Below, one piece after another: positions 19,444 through 27,811 of a stretch of DNA of 64,000 bases. Position 1 is the stretch's first letter; every line of letters starts with the position of its first letter. The stretch lies in the NCBI RefSeq assembly GCF_019966495.1, contig NZ_JAIMIA010000019.1, forward strand, positions 1 to 64,000, in the 5' to 3' direction. A program made the position numbers and the translations under genes. A model generated the notes under the pieces. It made no database searches. It saw nothing but the letters and a program-made list of their open reading frames with translations, and was not told the DNA's origin. The stretch comes from Tateyamaria pelophila (GTDB lineage Bacteria; Pseudomonadota; Alphaproteobacteria; Rhodobacterales; Rhodobacteraceae).

Positions 19444-20517
19444 TCAGCTGTCGTCATCTGCGGAGATCAACGTCAGTTCGCCGTCACTTTCCATCTGTCG
19501 GATTGCGGTCACGACCGCCGCCATGGCGGCCTCGGTCTCAGCGGGCTTGGGTGTGCCTGCCTCGCCCACTTCTTCGCGCAATTGGTCTGCCATCCGTGCG
19601 GACATGTTTTCAAGAAGATGGTCGGCGCTGGCCTGCAAGCCTGCGGCTTCGGCACCCGCCAGAGCCGTGATCAGGGCCGCCGGGTCCACTGCGCGCAGGA
19701 TGCGTGGCACATCGCGGGCGGCGATCCGGGCCGGGATGTTCGCAAAGGTGAAGATCGCCTTTCGGACGGCATTGGCAAAGCCCTCATCCGTCTCGTCGAG
19801 CCCAGCGAGCATGTCATCGCGGGTGAGCGAAGTGGAGGAATTAAGGATGGCGCCCACCCGTTCCACCGGCCCGTCATGAAAGGCGCGCACTGGCCTGTCC
19901 TCCAGCTGGCTGGCGAGGGACAGGCCGATTCTGTCGACTGCATCGGGCGTTACGGCCCCGGTCATTGACACCGCGTAGGTGATCTGGCGGGCGCGCGGGC
20001 CGGGCAGTTTGCCCAGCAGGTTCGCGGCCTTGCTCACTGGAAGTTTCGACAGCATCACGGCGGCGATCTCGACGCTCTCGTTCTGGAGGATCGGCAACAG
20101 CAACTCCGGCTCCATGTCGCGAATGCGTTTCCAAGGATCGCCTGCTTCGCGCACACCAGCCTCTTTGCGCAGGCGGGCCGCGGTTTGAGGGCTGATGCGG
20201 CCCTCAAGCGCACTGAGCGCGCCTGCCATGCCACCGGGGAAGGACAGCCCGATCCGGTCCACCTCGTCGGCAAACTCCGCAGCGACATGCTGCAGCGTAT
20301 CGCGATCCACGGTGCGCATCGACCCCATGGCCTTGGTCAGATGCGCTTGCAACTCTTCGGGCAAATCCTCAAGCGGGATGTCAGCCCCGTCATTGAGCAA
20401 CATCCGCACCACAATCGCAGCCTTGGCGCGACGGGACAGGGAGTTCGTGGTGAGAGAAAGACCGCCGCCCTGATGCACGATTGCGGGGGCGGCAGGGATG
20501 GGAACCAATTCAGTCAT
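19444..20517 (-). CDS. fliG: Flagellar motor switch protein FliG
   Basis: A 357-residue protein with the FliG three-part plan. The N-terminal segment is helical. The middle segment has NESVEIAAVMLSKLPVSKAA (the EHPQ-like region) and the armadillo-type block LPGPRARQITYAV. The C-terminal charged helix region begins IFTFANIPARIAARDVPRIL, corresponding to the MFxFEDL motor block, and ends AIRQMESDGELTL. FliG transmits torque between stator and rotor. It is not in a flagellar operon; its upstream neighbour on the same strand is an unrelated TPR gene. Confidence 0.88.
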   Translation of the reverse strand: MTELVPIPAAPAIVHQGGGLSLTTNSLSRRAKAAIVVRMLLNDGADIPLEDLPEELQAHLTKAMGSMRTVDRDTLQHVAAEFADEVDRIGLSFPGGMAGALSALEGRISPQTAARLRKEAGVREAGDPWKRIRDMEPELLLPILQNESVEIAAVMLSKLPVSKAANLLGKLPGPRARQITYAVSMTGAVTPDAVDRIGLSLASQLEDRPVRAFHDGPVERVGAILNSSTSLTRDDMLAGLDETDEGFANAVRKAIFTFANIPARIAARDVPRILRAVDPAALITALAGAEAAGLQASADHLLENMSARMADQLREEVGEAGTPKPAETEAAMAAVVTAIRQMESDGELTLISADDDS

Positions 20518-20561
20518 GCGCTGCCTCGATACGGGGATTTATACCCTACATCGCAGGCAAA

Positions 20562-20580
20562 GGTTGATAATCCTTCAACC
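20562..20580. terminator. Hairpin between the TPR gene and fliG
   Basis: GGTTGA-N7-TCAACC forms a perfect 6-bp inverted repeat, followed by TTTGCC on the minus strand. It lies 11 bp after the TPR gene stop and 45 bp before fliG. It may attenuate transcription between the two genes, but the U-tract is short. Confidence 0.35.
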
Positions 20581-20590
20581 GTTGCAGAAA

Positions 20591-21199
20591 TCAGTACCTG
20601 TAGGTCTGGCCCGTTTCGATAGCAGTGCGCAGGGACGTTTCTGCCCATGTTCCGGCACCGCCGCGTTCCTGAATCTCGCGCAATTGCCCAATGGCTGCGA
20701 CCTTGTCACCGGAGGCCACAAATCCTTGACCCATGTAGGAGCGGGCCAGAATGTTGTCGGGATTGGTGTCGATGGCCCGCTGGTAATACACATTGGCCAG
20801 TGCCACATCCCCAAGCATGCGCGCTGTGAACCCCCGATAGGTCAGCACTTGATCGGAGGCCTGATCGGGCATGTTGTCCATCACCTGCGTCGCTTCGTCG
20901 TAACGTCCGGCGTAGGCCAGTTCGCGCACGGCATCATACAGGGTGCCATTGTCCAGATGGGATGTCTTGTCGGGGCGCACGCATTTGCTGATGCTCGCAT
21001 CCCATACTCCGTTCACCTTGGCCGAGAAGCGCACGTATTTTTTGATTTCAGGATCCCACTGGCGTTCCTGAAAGCAATCCTTGGTGGTTTGGGTTGTTTG
21101 CGGCTTCGACTCATCTTCGCCCCCAGCGGAAAAGCTTGCGGTTGGAAAAGCGATGGCAAGAGCAAGCACCGCAGTGACAGAGGGGGTACGAAACATCAC
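20591..21199 (-). CDS. Secreted TPR-containing protein of unknown function
   Basis: A 202-residue precursor with a signal peptide (MMFRTPSVTAVLALAIAFPTASFSAG). Residues about 40-70 contain two cysteines (CFQERQWD, SKCVRP). Residues about 85-190 form two to three TPR-like helical pairs (AVRELAYAGRYDEATQVMDN; GDVALANVYYQRAIDTNPDN). It probably works as a periplasmic scaffold. It is transcribed toward fliG with a 73-bp gap. I cannot name a specific family. Confidence 0.75.
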   Translation of the reverse strand: MMFRTPSVTAVLALAIAFPTASFSAGGEDESKPQTTQTTKDCFQERQWDPEIKKYVRFSAKVNGVWDASISKCVRPDKTSHLDNGTLYDAVRELAYAGRYDEATQVMDNMPDQASDQVLTYRGFTARMLGDVALANVYYQRAIDTNPDNILARSYMGQGFVASGDKVAAIGQLREIQERGGAGTWAETSLRTAIETGQTYRY

Positions 21200-21285
21200 A
21201 GATTCTCCAGTTGGGCGCGTCGGTTTCAGTTGTAGTCGTATAATCCGCCGCGCCCGGTCACTAAGTTTTCAACATTCCGTGAACG

Positions 21286-21450
21286 TCAGCCGGTTGTCAT
21301 GACACAGCTATTTGTCGCGGAATCATAGGTCGATCCGGCAGCGCAGGACATCGCCTGTTGCTCGGTCTTTCCATAGTTGCAGCCCATCGCAAGGCTGAGC
21401 GTGGGGGCGAGGGTGAGAGCCAGCGCCACGGCGAGAGTCTTGGTCGTCAT
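21286..21450 (-). CDS. Small secreted cysteine-containing protein (54 residues)
   Basis: A short gene with GGAGA 6-10 bases before the ATG and a clean signal peptide (MTTKTLAVALALTLAPTLSLA). The mature peptide of about 33 residues has three cysteines in the pattern C-N-Y-G-K...M-S-C-A-A-G-S-T-Y-D...S-C. The C-x-x-G-x-x-(Y/W)-D-x5-C run recalls chitin-binding-like mini domains and small conserved Roseobacter proteins of unknown role. Confidence 0.7.
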   Translation of the reverse strand: MTTKTLAVALALTLAPTLSLAMGCNYGKTEQQAMSCAAGSTYDSATNSCVMTTG

Positions 21451-21653
21451 CAGTCGTCTCCTTTGTGTTGCAATTCACGTAAGGTAGAGCAACTTGCCGC
21501 GTGGACAAAATAAATTCGTGCTGCAGGCGATGCAACGGCCATGATTGCTGTTGGATTGGGCGCGAAACCGGCAGTATATCGCATAAGCGCGCATGGCCCG
21601 GCTGCTTTCGGTGTCAGAGCCTGCGGGCACCGGGGCGGCGGCAGACGCCGGTT

Positions 21654-22793
21654 TCAGTCGAGTTTGAACGGTTTGGGCAGCGTGCGCAGGGACCGCGCCC
21701 CGAGCTGTCCCATATTCGCAATCAGGTCCGACTTGAGAATGTGAGCAAGGTGATCCGGTCCTTCGGGACCCAGGGCCGCCAGTGCGTAGTGCCAGGCGCG
21801 GCCGAGCATGACGAAATTGGCCCCCGAGGCCAGGGCGCGCAGAATATCGAGCCCGCCCTCGATGCCACTGTCGAAGATGATGGGCAGGGTGGTGGCGCGC
21901 CGGATCGCGGGCAACACGTCGATCGTTGCAGGGGCCGCATCGAATTGTCGGCCTGCATGGTTGGAGACCCAGACGGCGTCGACGCCCAATCCTTGTAAAC
22001 GCTCCGCATCTTTGCCGCGCAGCACGCCTTTGACCACGAATGGACCCTGCCAGGCGTCGCGCAACCATTTCACATAATCCCAGTCGGGTGATGTGCGGAG
22101 CAAATAGCCCACATGGGCGTTCACGGGCAGGTTGTTCGTTGCGGCATTGGCATAGGCGTCGAGCATCCGCATGTGCGGCATGCCCCTATGGGCCATTCCG
22201 AGCGCCCAGGCGGGGCGCAGGGCCACTTGCGCCAGGAGCCGTGGTGTGAGGCGGGGCGGGTTGGTCAGCCCCGACCGCGTCTGTCGTTCGCGCCGGGAGG
22301 CGACGGGAACATCGACCGTCAGCACGAGAGTGGTAAAGCCCGACGCGCGGGCCCGTTTCAGCATATCGCGCCGAATGCCTTCGTCGCGGGGCGGGTACAT
22401 CTGGAACCAGCCGTTTTCGCCCAGCACATTTTGGATGTCTTCGGGCGCTGCGGTGGCTACGGTCGACAAGGTATAAGGTATGCCCAGTCGGTTTGCGGAT
22501 TGCGCCAGATACCGTTCGGCGTCCGGCCACATCAGTCCGGACATGCCCACGGGTGCGATGCCAAAGGGCAGCGGCAAATCCGCGCCCAGAAAGGATGTCG
22601 TCAGGTCCGGTGTGAACTCGCCGTGCAGGATGGACGGCATCAGCCCGACCTTGTCGAGCGCGCTGCGGTTGCGCGCCTTGGTGGCTTCGCTACCAGTACC
22701 GCTGTCGAGATATTCCCAGACAAATTTGGGAATGCGCCTTTCAGCGCAGTTCTTCAGGTCGGAGAGAGCGGGGAAGCGCGCATCGTATGTCAT
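21654..22793 (-). CDS. FMN-dependent 2-hydroxy-acid oxidase/dehydrogenase (LldD family)
   Basis: A 379-residue flavoenzyme of the TIM-barrel family that includes L-lactate dehydrogenase, glycolate oxidase and mandelate dehydrogenase. It has the active-site block VWVSNHAGRQFDAAPATIDVLP with the catalytic His and an Arg. The FMN phosphate loop is DSGIEGGLDILRALASGANFVMLGR, and the N-terminal IPKFVWEYLDSGTGSE motif is present. It oxidises a small 2-hydroxy acid and passes electrons to the respiratory chain or oxygen. Substrate choice cannot be fixed here. The start at 22793 is the family-typical one. Confidence 0.88.
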   Translation of the reverse strand: MTYDARFPALSDLKNCAERRIPKFVWEYLDSGTGSEATKARNRSALDKVGLMPSILHGEFTPDLTTSFLGADLPLPFGIAPVGMSGLMWPDAERYLAQSANRLGIPYTLSTVATAAPEDIQNVLGENGWFQMYPPRDEGIRRDMLKRARASGFTTLVLTVDVPVASRRERQTRSGLTNPPRLTPRLLAQVALRPAWALGMAHRGMPHMRMLDAYANAATNNLPVNAHVGYLLRTSPDWDYVKWLRDAWQGPFVVKGVLRGKDAERLQGLGVDAVWVSNHAGRQFDAAPATIDVLPAIRRATTLPIIFDSGIEGGLDILRALASGANFVMLGRAWHYALAALGPEGPDHLAHILKSDLIANMGQLGARSLRTLPKPFKLD

Positions 22794-22892
22794 GGCGCAT
22801 CTTATGGCGCGACCGCACGACCGCTGCAAGGAGGCGTCTGAAAGGCTGGTGAGGGGGCTCGCGTGACGCGGCTGTGTGGATGGGGCCATGGC

Positions 22893-23017
22893 GGAAGAGG
22901 CTTCCGCCTTACGGGGCAGACAGCAGGTGGTGTCCTTGAAGCGGCAGCCGTTGCAGGGGGCGCTGCCCCCCCCCGCGCGTGCCGCGCGTCCCCCGGAGTT
23001 TTTCTGGCAAGATGAAG
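22893..23017. repeat. Composite Rhodobacteraceae-type intergenic repeat, copy 1
   Basis: This stretch contains GCTTCCGCCTTACGGGGCAG, then GGGGCGCTGCCCC, then CCCCCGGAGTTTTTCTGGCA and AGATGAAG. The last block is shared, in inverse orientation, with the gaps at 40138-40170 and 61553-61590. The CCGCCTTACGGGG block recurs at 44808-44824. No gene is present between 22794 and 23078. Confidence 0.6.
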
Positions 23018-23023
23018 GGGTTG

Positions 23024-23038
23024 GAACATCTCAAGAAC
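23024..23038 (+). promoter_or_regulatory. LexA (SOS) box upstream of uvrD
   Basis: GAAC-ATCTCAA-GAAC matches exactly the alphaproteobacterial LexA operator GAAC-N7-GAAC. It lies 41-55 bp before the uvrD start codon, where a repressor would block the promoter. It indicates DNA-damage induction of the helicase. Confidence 0.75.
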
Positions 23039-23078
23039 ATGGCTTTTCCTTTGGTTTGGTCCGCGCTAGATTGCGGAC

Positions 23079-25514
23079 ATGAGCAGTTTTGATGATATGG
23101 ACGCCTTTGAGGGTGCCGCTTCGTTGTCGGCGCGGGCTATGGCCGCGCGTCCGCAGCCTTATCTGGAGGGGTTGAACCCCGCCCAGCGTGCCGCCGTTGA
23201 GCAAATGGATGGCCCAGTGCTGATGCTGGCGGGGGCCGGGACGGGCAAAACCCGTGCGTTGACCGCGCGCATTGTGCATTTGCTGAATACCGGGCGCGCC
23301 CGGCCTAACGAGATCCTGGCAGTGACCTTTACCAACAAGGCGGCCCGCGAAATGAAGAATCGCGTCGGGGCCATGTTGGGACAATCCATCGAGGGCATGC
23401 CCTGGCTGGGGACCTTTCATGCGATCTGTGTCAAGCTGCTGCGTCGCCATGCGGAACTGGCAGGGCTGAAGTCGAACTTTACCATTCTGGATACGGACGA
23501 TCAGATCCGTCTGCTCAAGCAGTTGATTCGGGCCGCCAACATCGACGACAAGCGTTGGCCTGCGCGTCAGTTGTCCTCCATCATCGACGGGTGGAAAAAC
23601 CGGGCGCTGACGCCGGACAAGGTGCCTGCGGCGGATGGCGGGGCGTATAACCACAAGGGGGTCGAGCTTTATGCGCAGTATCAGGCACGTTTGAAGGAAC
23701 TGAATGCCTGCGACTTTGGCGATTTGTTGTTGCATGTGGTCACGATTTTCCAGACGCATCCGGATGTTCTGGGGCAGTATCAACGCTGGTTCGCCTATAT
23801 TCTGGTGGACGAGTATCAGGATACCAACGTCGCGCAGTACCTGTGGCTGCGCCTGTTGGCGCAGGGGCACAAGAATATCTGTTGTGTGGGCGATGATGAC
23901 CAGTCGATCTATGGCTGGCGTGGCGCGGAAGTGGGCAACATTCTGAAGTTCGAGACGGATTTTCCCGGCGCTCATGTTGTGAAACTGGAGCAGAACTATC
24001 GCTCCACCCCGCATATTCTGGGCGCGGCGTCTGGCGTGATTGCGGGCAACAAAGCGCGGTTGGGCAAGACGCTCTGGACGGACAAGGACGAGGGCGAGAA
24101 GGTCCGGTTGATCGGCCATTGGGACGGCGAGGAAGAGGCCCGCTGGATCGGCGACGAGGTCGAAGCGGCGCAGCGTGGCACCCGTGGGATGGACCCTGTG
24201 TCGCTGGATCAGATGGCGATTCTGGTGCGTGCCAGCCACCAGATGCGCGCCTTTGAAGATCGGTTTCTGACCATTGGACTGCCGTACCGCGTAATTGGCG
24301 GGCCACGGTTTTACGAGCGGATGGAGATCCGGGATGCCATGGCCTATTTCCGGGTGGTGGTGTCGCCCGAGGACGATCTGGCCTTTGAGCGGATTATGAA
24401 TACGCCCAAGCGTGGCCTGGGCGACAAGGCGCAGCAGACCATTCAAATCGCAGCGCGCGCCAATGAGGTGTCTCTGGTCGAGGGAGCGCGTCTGGCGGTG
24501 GAGCAGGGGTTGATCAAGGGCAAGGGCGGCAAAGAGCTTGGCGCGCTGGTCGCGGGGATTGACCGGTGGAATTCGGAACTGCGCGGCCCCCGGATTGAAA
24601 TGACCGTGGATGATGATGCGGTGCTGGATGAGGGCGGACCTGCGCCCCGGTTTGAGTATGGGCCGCCGCGCCTGTCTCATGTCGAGTTGGCGGAAATCAT
24701 TCTGGACGAAAGCGGCTACACCGCTCATTGGCAAAACGACAAGACGCCCGAGGCGCCGGGACGGTTGGAGAACCTCAAGGAACTGGTGAAGGCGCTGGAA
24801 GGTTTTGAAAACCTTCAGGGATTTCTGGAACATGTATCGCTGATCATGGACAATGCGTCTGAGGATGCCGGATCGAAAGTGTCGATCATGACCTTGCACG
24901 CCGCCAAAGGTCTGGAATTTCCGATGGTCTTTCTGCCGGGCTGGGAAGACGGGTTGTTTCCGTCGCAGCGTTCCATGGATGAGAGCGGGCAGAAGGGCCT
25001 CGAGGAGGAGCGTCGTCTGGCCTATGTCGGGATCACGCGGGCGGAGGAAGTGTGTACGATTTCCTTTGCCGCCAACCGCCGGGTTTTTGGGCAGTGGCAA
25101 TCTTCGATGCCGTCACGTTTCATTGATGAATTGCCCGAGGAGCATGTTGATGTGCTGACTCCTCCGGGCCTGTATGGTGGCGGGTTTGGGGCAGCGTCAC
25201 CGAGCATGGGCGTCCAGTCGAACCTGCATCAGGCGGCTGCGGATGCGAACGTGTACAACTCGCCCGGCTGGAAACGGCTGCAAGCCAGATCGGGCGAGCG
25301 GCCGATCAGCCAACCCAAGGAAAGCAAGAATACGGTGATCGACCTGACGGCCGTATCGAGCTTTACCGTGGGGGAACGAGTGTTTCACCAAAAGTTCGGC
25401 TACGGCGCGATTGTGGAGATAGAGGGCGACAAGCTGGAGATTGCGTTTGAAAAGGCAGGGACAAAGAAGGTCGTCGCGCGATTCGTGTCCGGCTGTGATG
25501 ACATTCCGTTTTAG
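23079..25514 (+). CDS. uvrD: DNA helicase UvrD/PcrA (superfamily 1)
   Basis: An 811-residue 3'-5' DNA helicase for nucleotide excision and mismatch repair. Motifs appear in order: I GAGTGKTRAL (near residue 52), Ia TFTNKAAREMK, II VDEYQDTN, III VGDDDQSIYGWRG, IV QNYRSTPHI, V TLHAAKGLEFP, VI RRLAYVGITRAEE. The C-terminal FHQKFGYGAIVEIEGDKLEI is the Tudor-like RNA-polymerase-contacting domain of PcrA/UvrD. The N-terminal 25 residues are an extra extension. A LexA box precedes it. Confidence 0.96.
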   Translation: MSSFDDMDAFEGAASLSARAMAARPQPYLEGLNPAQRAAVEQMDGPVLMLAGAGTGKTRALTARIVHLLNTGRARPNEILAVTFTNKAAREMKNRVGAMLGQSIEGMPWLGTFHAICVKLLRRHAELAGLKSNFTILDTDDQIRLLKQLIRAANIDDKRWPARQLSSIIDGWKNRALTPDKVPAADGGAYNHKGVELYAQYQARLKELNACDFGDLLLHVVTIFQTHPDVLGQYQRWFAYILVDEYQDTNVAQYLWLRLLAQGHKNICCVGDDDQSIYGWRGAEVGNILKFETDFPGAHVVKLEQNYRSTPHILGAASGVIAGNKARLGKTLWTDKDEGEKVRLIGHWDGEEEARWIGDEVEAAQRGTRGMDPVSLDQMAILVRASHQMRAFEDRFLTIGLPYRVIGGPRFYERMEIRDAMAYFRVVVSPEDDLAFERIMNTPKRGLGDKAQQTIQIAARANEVSLVEGARLAVEQGLIKGKGGKELGALVAGIDRWNSELRGPRIEMTVDDDAVLDEGGPAPRFEYGPPRLSHVELAEIILDESGYTAHWQNDKTPEAPGRLENLKELVKALEGFENLQGFLEHVSLIMDNASEDAGSKVSIMTLHAAKGLEFPMVFLPGWEDGLFPSQRSMDESGQKGLEEERRLAYVGITRAEEVCTISFAANRRVFGQWQSSMPSRFIDELPEEHVDVLTPPGLYGGGFGAASPSMGVQSNLHQAAADANVYNSPGWKRLQARSGERPISQPKESKNTVIDLTAVSSFTVGERVFHQKFGYGAIVEIEGDKLEIAFEKAGTKKVVARFVSGCDDIPF

Positions 25515-25515
25515 T

Positions 25516-25539
25516 TTGCGTTCACGCAGACAAACGCAA
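25516..25539. terminator. Weak hairpin after uvrD
   Basis: TTGCGTT-N10-AACGCAA begins 2 bp after the uvrD stop codon. It has no U-tract, so it may be a 3'-end-stabilising structure rather than an intrinsic terminator. The remaining 25540-25808 holds nothing I can identify. Confidence 0.3.
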
Positions 25540-25808
25540 TCGGTGGCAAGGATTTCTTTTCACAGAAAGGCGATCAACCACACTGTCGATCAGATTTGAC
25601 CCGCGTGGCCGTTCGCGCAGGTGAACGAATGAAACGCGCCTTTGAGCACATTCTGGTCTGACTTAGTGCGGGAATGACCCGTCCGTGCGAAATCAAACCC
25701 TGCATAATTATGATCGCTGGCCGTCTTGTCCGTTTCCGGTAACATCCGGACCAAAGCGAGATTTCGCAAAACCATGCTATGCTCCCGCACCGATAAGGGA
25801 GTATTTTC

Positions 25809-27443
25809 ATGTCCGAGTATTTCGATCTTGGCAATTACAGCCGCCCGGTCAGTCCCCACGCAGACGCGCAAACCTGGTTTGACCGGGGTCTTGTATGGCT
25901 TTTTGCGTACAATCACGAAGAGGCCATCGCCTGCTTTGAAAAAACGCTGGGCTTTGATCCGGGCTGTGCGCTGGCCCATTGGGGGATCGCATACGGGATC
26001 GGCCCGAACTACAATAAACCGTGGGAGGTCTTCATGCCCGAGGAGAAGGCCCCGGCCTTGGGGCGCGCGCACCAGGCACTTGCGGCCGGACAGGCTCTGA
26101 CGGAGGCAACGCCTGCGGAACGCGCTTTGATCGACGCGCTGGCGCTGCGCTATCCGACAGACCCGGAGATCGAGGATTACCAGCCGTTCAATGACGGGTT
26201 CGCCCATGCGATGCGGCCGGTTTACGAGGCACATCCGGATGATTTGGATATCGCCTGCTTTTATGCCGAGGCATTGATGAACCGCACGCCCTGGCAATTG
26301 TGGGACTTTCACAATGGTGTGCCAAACCCCGAAGCTTCAACGGTCGAAGCGATGGCTGTTCTGGAACGCGCTTTTGACCACACACCGGGCGCCTGGGACC
26401 ACCCGGGGCTTTTGCACATGTATATTCACCTTATGGAAATGTCGCCACATCCGGAACGGGCGTTGCGCCACGGCGACCGGCTTGTGGGCCTTGTGCCGGA
26501 TGCCGGTCATCTGGTGCATATGGGAACGCATATTGATGTACTGTGCGGAGATTACCAAAACGTGCTGTCCCGCAATCTGGCCGCCTGTGAGGTGGATGAG
26601 AAATTCAAAACCTATGCGGGACCCGCGAATTTTTACGCGCTCTATCGCATCCACAACCTGCATTTTGCTTTTTTCGGCGCGATGTTTCTGGGCCAGAAAG
26701 CTGCCGCCGTCGATGCCGTACTGCGCCTGAGAGACGAGGTCCCGGACGAGGTTGTGCGGTCTTATCCCGACATTTTCGAAACCTTCGTGGCCGCCGCACC
26801 GCATGTCTACATCCGTTTTGGCATGTGGGAAGAGATACTTGAGTTGCCGCAACCGGAAGATACGGAGCTTTACGTCACCACAAACGCGCTGATTTTCTAT
26901 GCCAAGGCGGTGGCCTATGCCAATCTTGCCCGCCATGACGAGGCACAGCAGGCCATGGCCGACTTTACCGAGGCTTATGCCCAGGTGCCCGATACCCGCT
27001 TGTTGTTCAACAACACGGCCCGCGACGTGCTCGCCATCGGCGAAGAGATGATGAAAGGCGAGCTGGCCTTCAAATCGGGTCAGCATACCGAGGGTCTGGC
27101 GCATCTGCGGGCGGCGGTCACATTGGATGATGGGCTGGAATACGAAGAGCCGTGGTCCTGGCCGCAACCATCGCGTCATGCGCTCGGGGCACTGTTGATG
27201 GAAGCAGGGGAATATGCCGAGGCCGAAGCCGTTTACCGTGCCGATCTGGGCCTTGACGGGAAACTGCCGCGCCCCAGCCAGCATCCGCGCAATGTCTGGG
27301 CCTTGCATGGTTTGCATGAATGCCTGCGCCGACGCGGCGAGACAGTTGAATTGGTACATGTGTCCGTGCTGCTGGATCAAGCGATTGCGCGTGCGGATAT
27401 CCCCATTCGCGCCAGTTGTCTGTGTCGCGCACAAGCGGCGTGA
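25809..27443 (+). CDS. Large TPR-repeat protein of unknown function
   Basis: A 544-residue soluble protein without signal peptide or membrane helix. It starts SEYFDLGNYSRPVSPHADAQ, followed by a TPR pair (AQTWFDRGLVWLFAYNHEEAIACFEKTLGFDPG). Further TPR-like pairs occur at about residues 185-230 (EAMAVLERAFDH) and 405-520 (LAHLRAAVTLDDG; EYAEAEAVYRADL). His-rich segments such as HLVHMGTHID and LLHMYIHLMEM occur in the middle. Related TPR proteins are widespread in bacteria without assigned function. It stands alone between uvrD and a small minus-strand gene. Confidence 0.75.
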   Translation: MSEYFDLGNYSRPVSPHADAQTWFDRGLVWLFAYNHEEAIACFEKTLGFDPGCALAHWGIAYGIGPNYNKPWEVFMPEEKAPALGRAHQALAAGQALTEATPAERALIDALALRYPTDPEIEDYQPFNDGFAHAMRPVYEAHPDDLDIACFYAEALMNRTPWQLWDFHNGVPNPEASTVEAMAVLERAFDHTPGAWDHPGLLHMYIHLMEMSPHPERALRHGDRLVGLVPDAGHLVHMGTHIDVLCGDYQNVLSRNLAACEVDEKFKTYAGPANFYALYRIHNLHFAFFGAMFLGQKAAAVDAVLRLRDEVPDEVVRSYPDIFETFVAAAPHVYIRFGMWEEILELPQPEDTELYVTTNALIFYAKAVAYANLARHDEAQQAMADFTEAYAQVPDTRLLFNNTARDVLAIGEEMMKGELAFKSGQHTEGLAHLRAAVTLDDGLEYEEPWSWPQPSRHALGALLMEAGEYAEAEAVYRADLGLDGKLPRPSQHPRNVWALHGLHECLRRRGETVELVHVSVLLDQAIARADIPIRASCLCRAQAA

Positions 27444-27490
27444 ACACGCAAACCAGGATGCGCCACGGGCCGTGCGGCGCGTCCCGTTTT

Positions 27491-27670
27491 TCAGGCCTTG
27501 CGGGTCGCCGCAGTCTGGTTGAAGGCCGCGCGGACCATCGCAAGGATCCATGCCGTCGGTTTGAACCGATGCGGCGCGATCTGGGCCATCGCGATCCGTT
27601 CTGCCGGGTCCGGCGCAGTCAAATGGTCGGGCTGGTGATACAGAAGCGTGATATCATAAAGGGGTAGCAT
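27491..27670 (-). CDS. Small hypothetical protein (59 residues)
   Basis: A short frame beginning MLPLYDITLLYHQPDHLTAP, with GGAGAG 5-10 bases before the ATG. It is followed by an Ala/Arg-rich helical segment (MAQIAPHRFKPTAW, AMVRAAFNQTAATRKA). There is no signal peptide. The good ribosome site and the lack of any competing gene support it. It lies convergent to the TPR gene with a 47-bp gap. Function unknown. Confidence 0.5.
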   Translation of the reverse strand: MLPLYDITLLYHQPDHLTAPDPAERIAMAQIAPHRFKPTAWILAMVRAAFNQTAATRKA

Positions 27671-27811
27671 GGCATCTCTCCGGTTGTGGATGTCCGATCA
27701 TTGCAGGTCCCTGTGCCGCGCGCTTGACGGATATCCTTAGCTTTCCCTGAGAAACTCCTTAGCTTTGCCAAGTGCCTTGCCTGACGACGAAAATCGCGCT
27801 GTAGTGGCGGG

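Noticed and set aside
23031-25100. A 689-codon open frame on the minus strand
   Set aside because: It is antisense to uvrD, has no protein-family features and reflects the high GC content and codon bias of the real gene.
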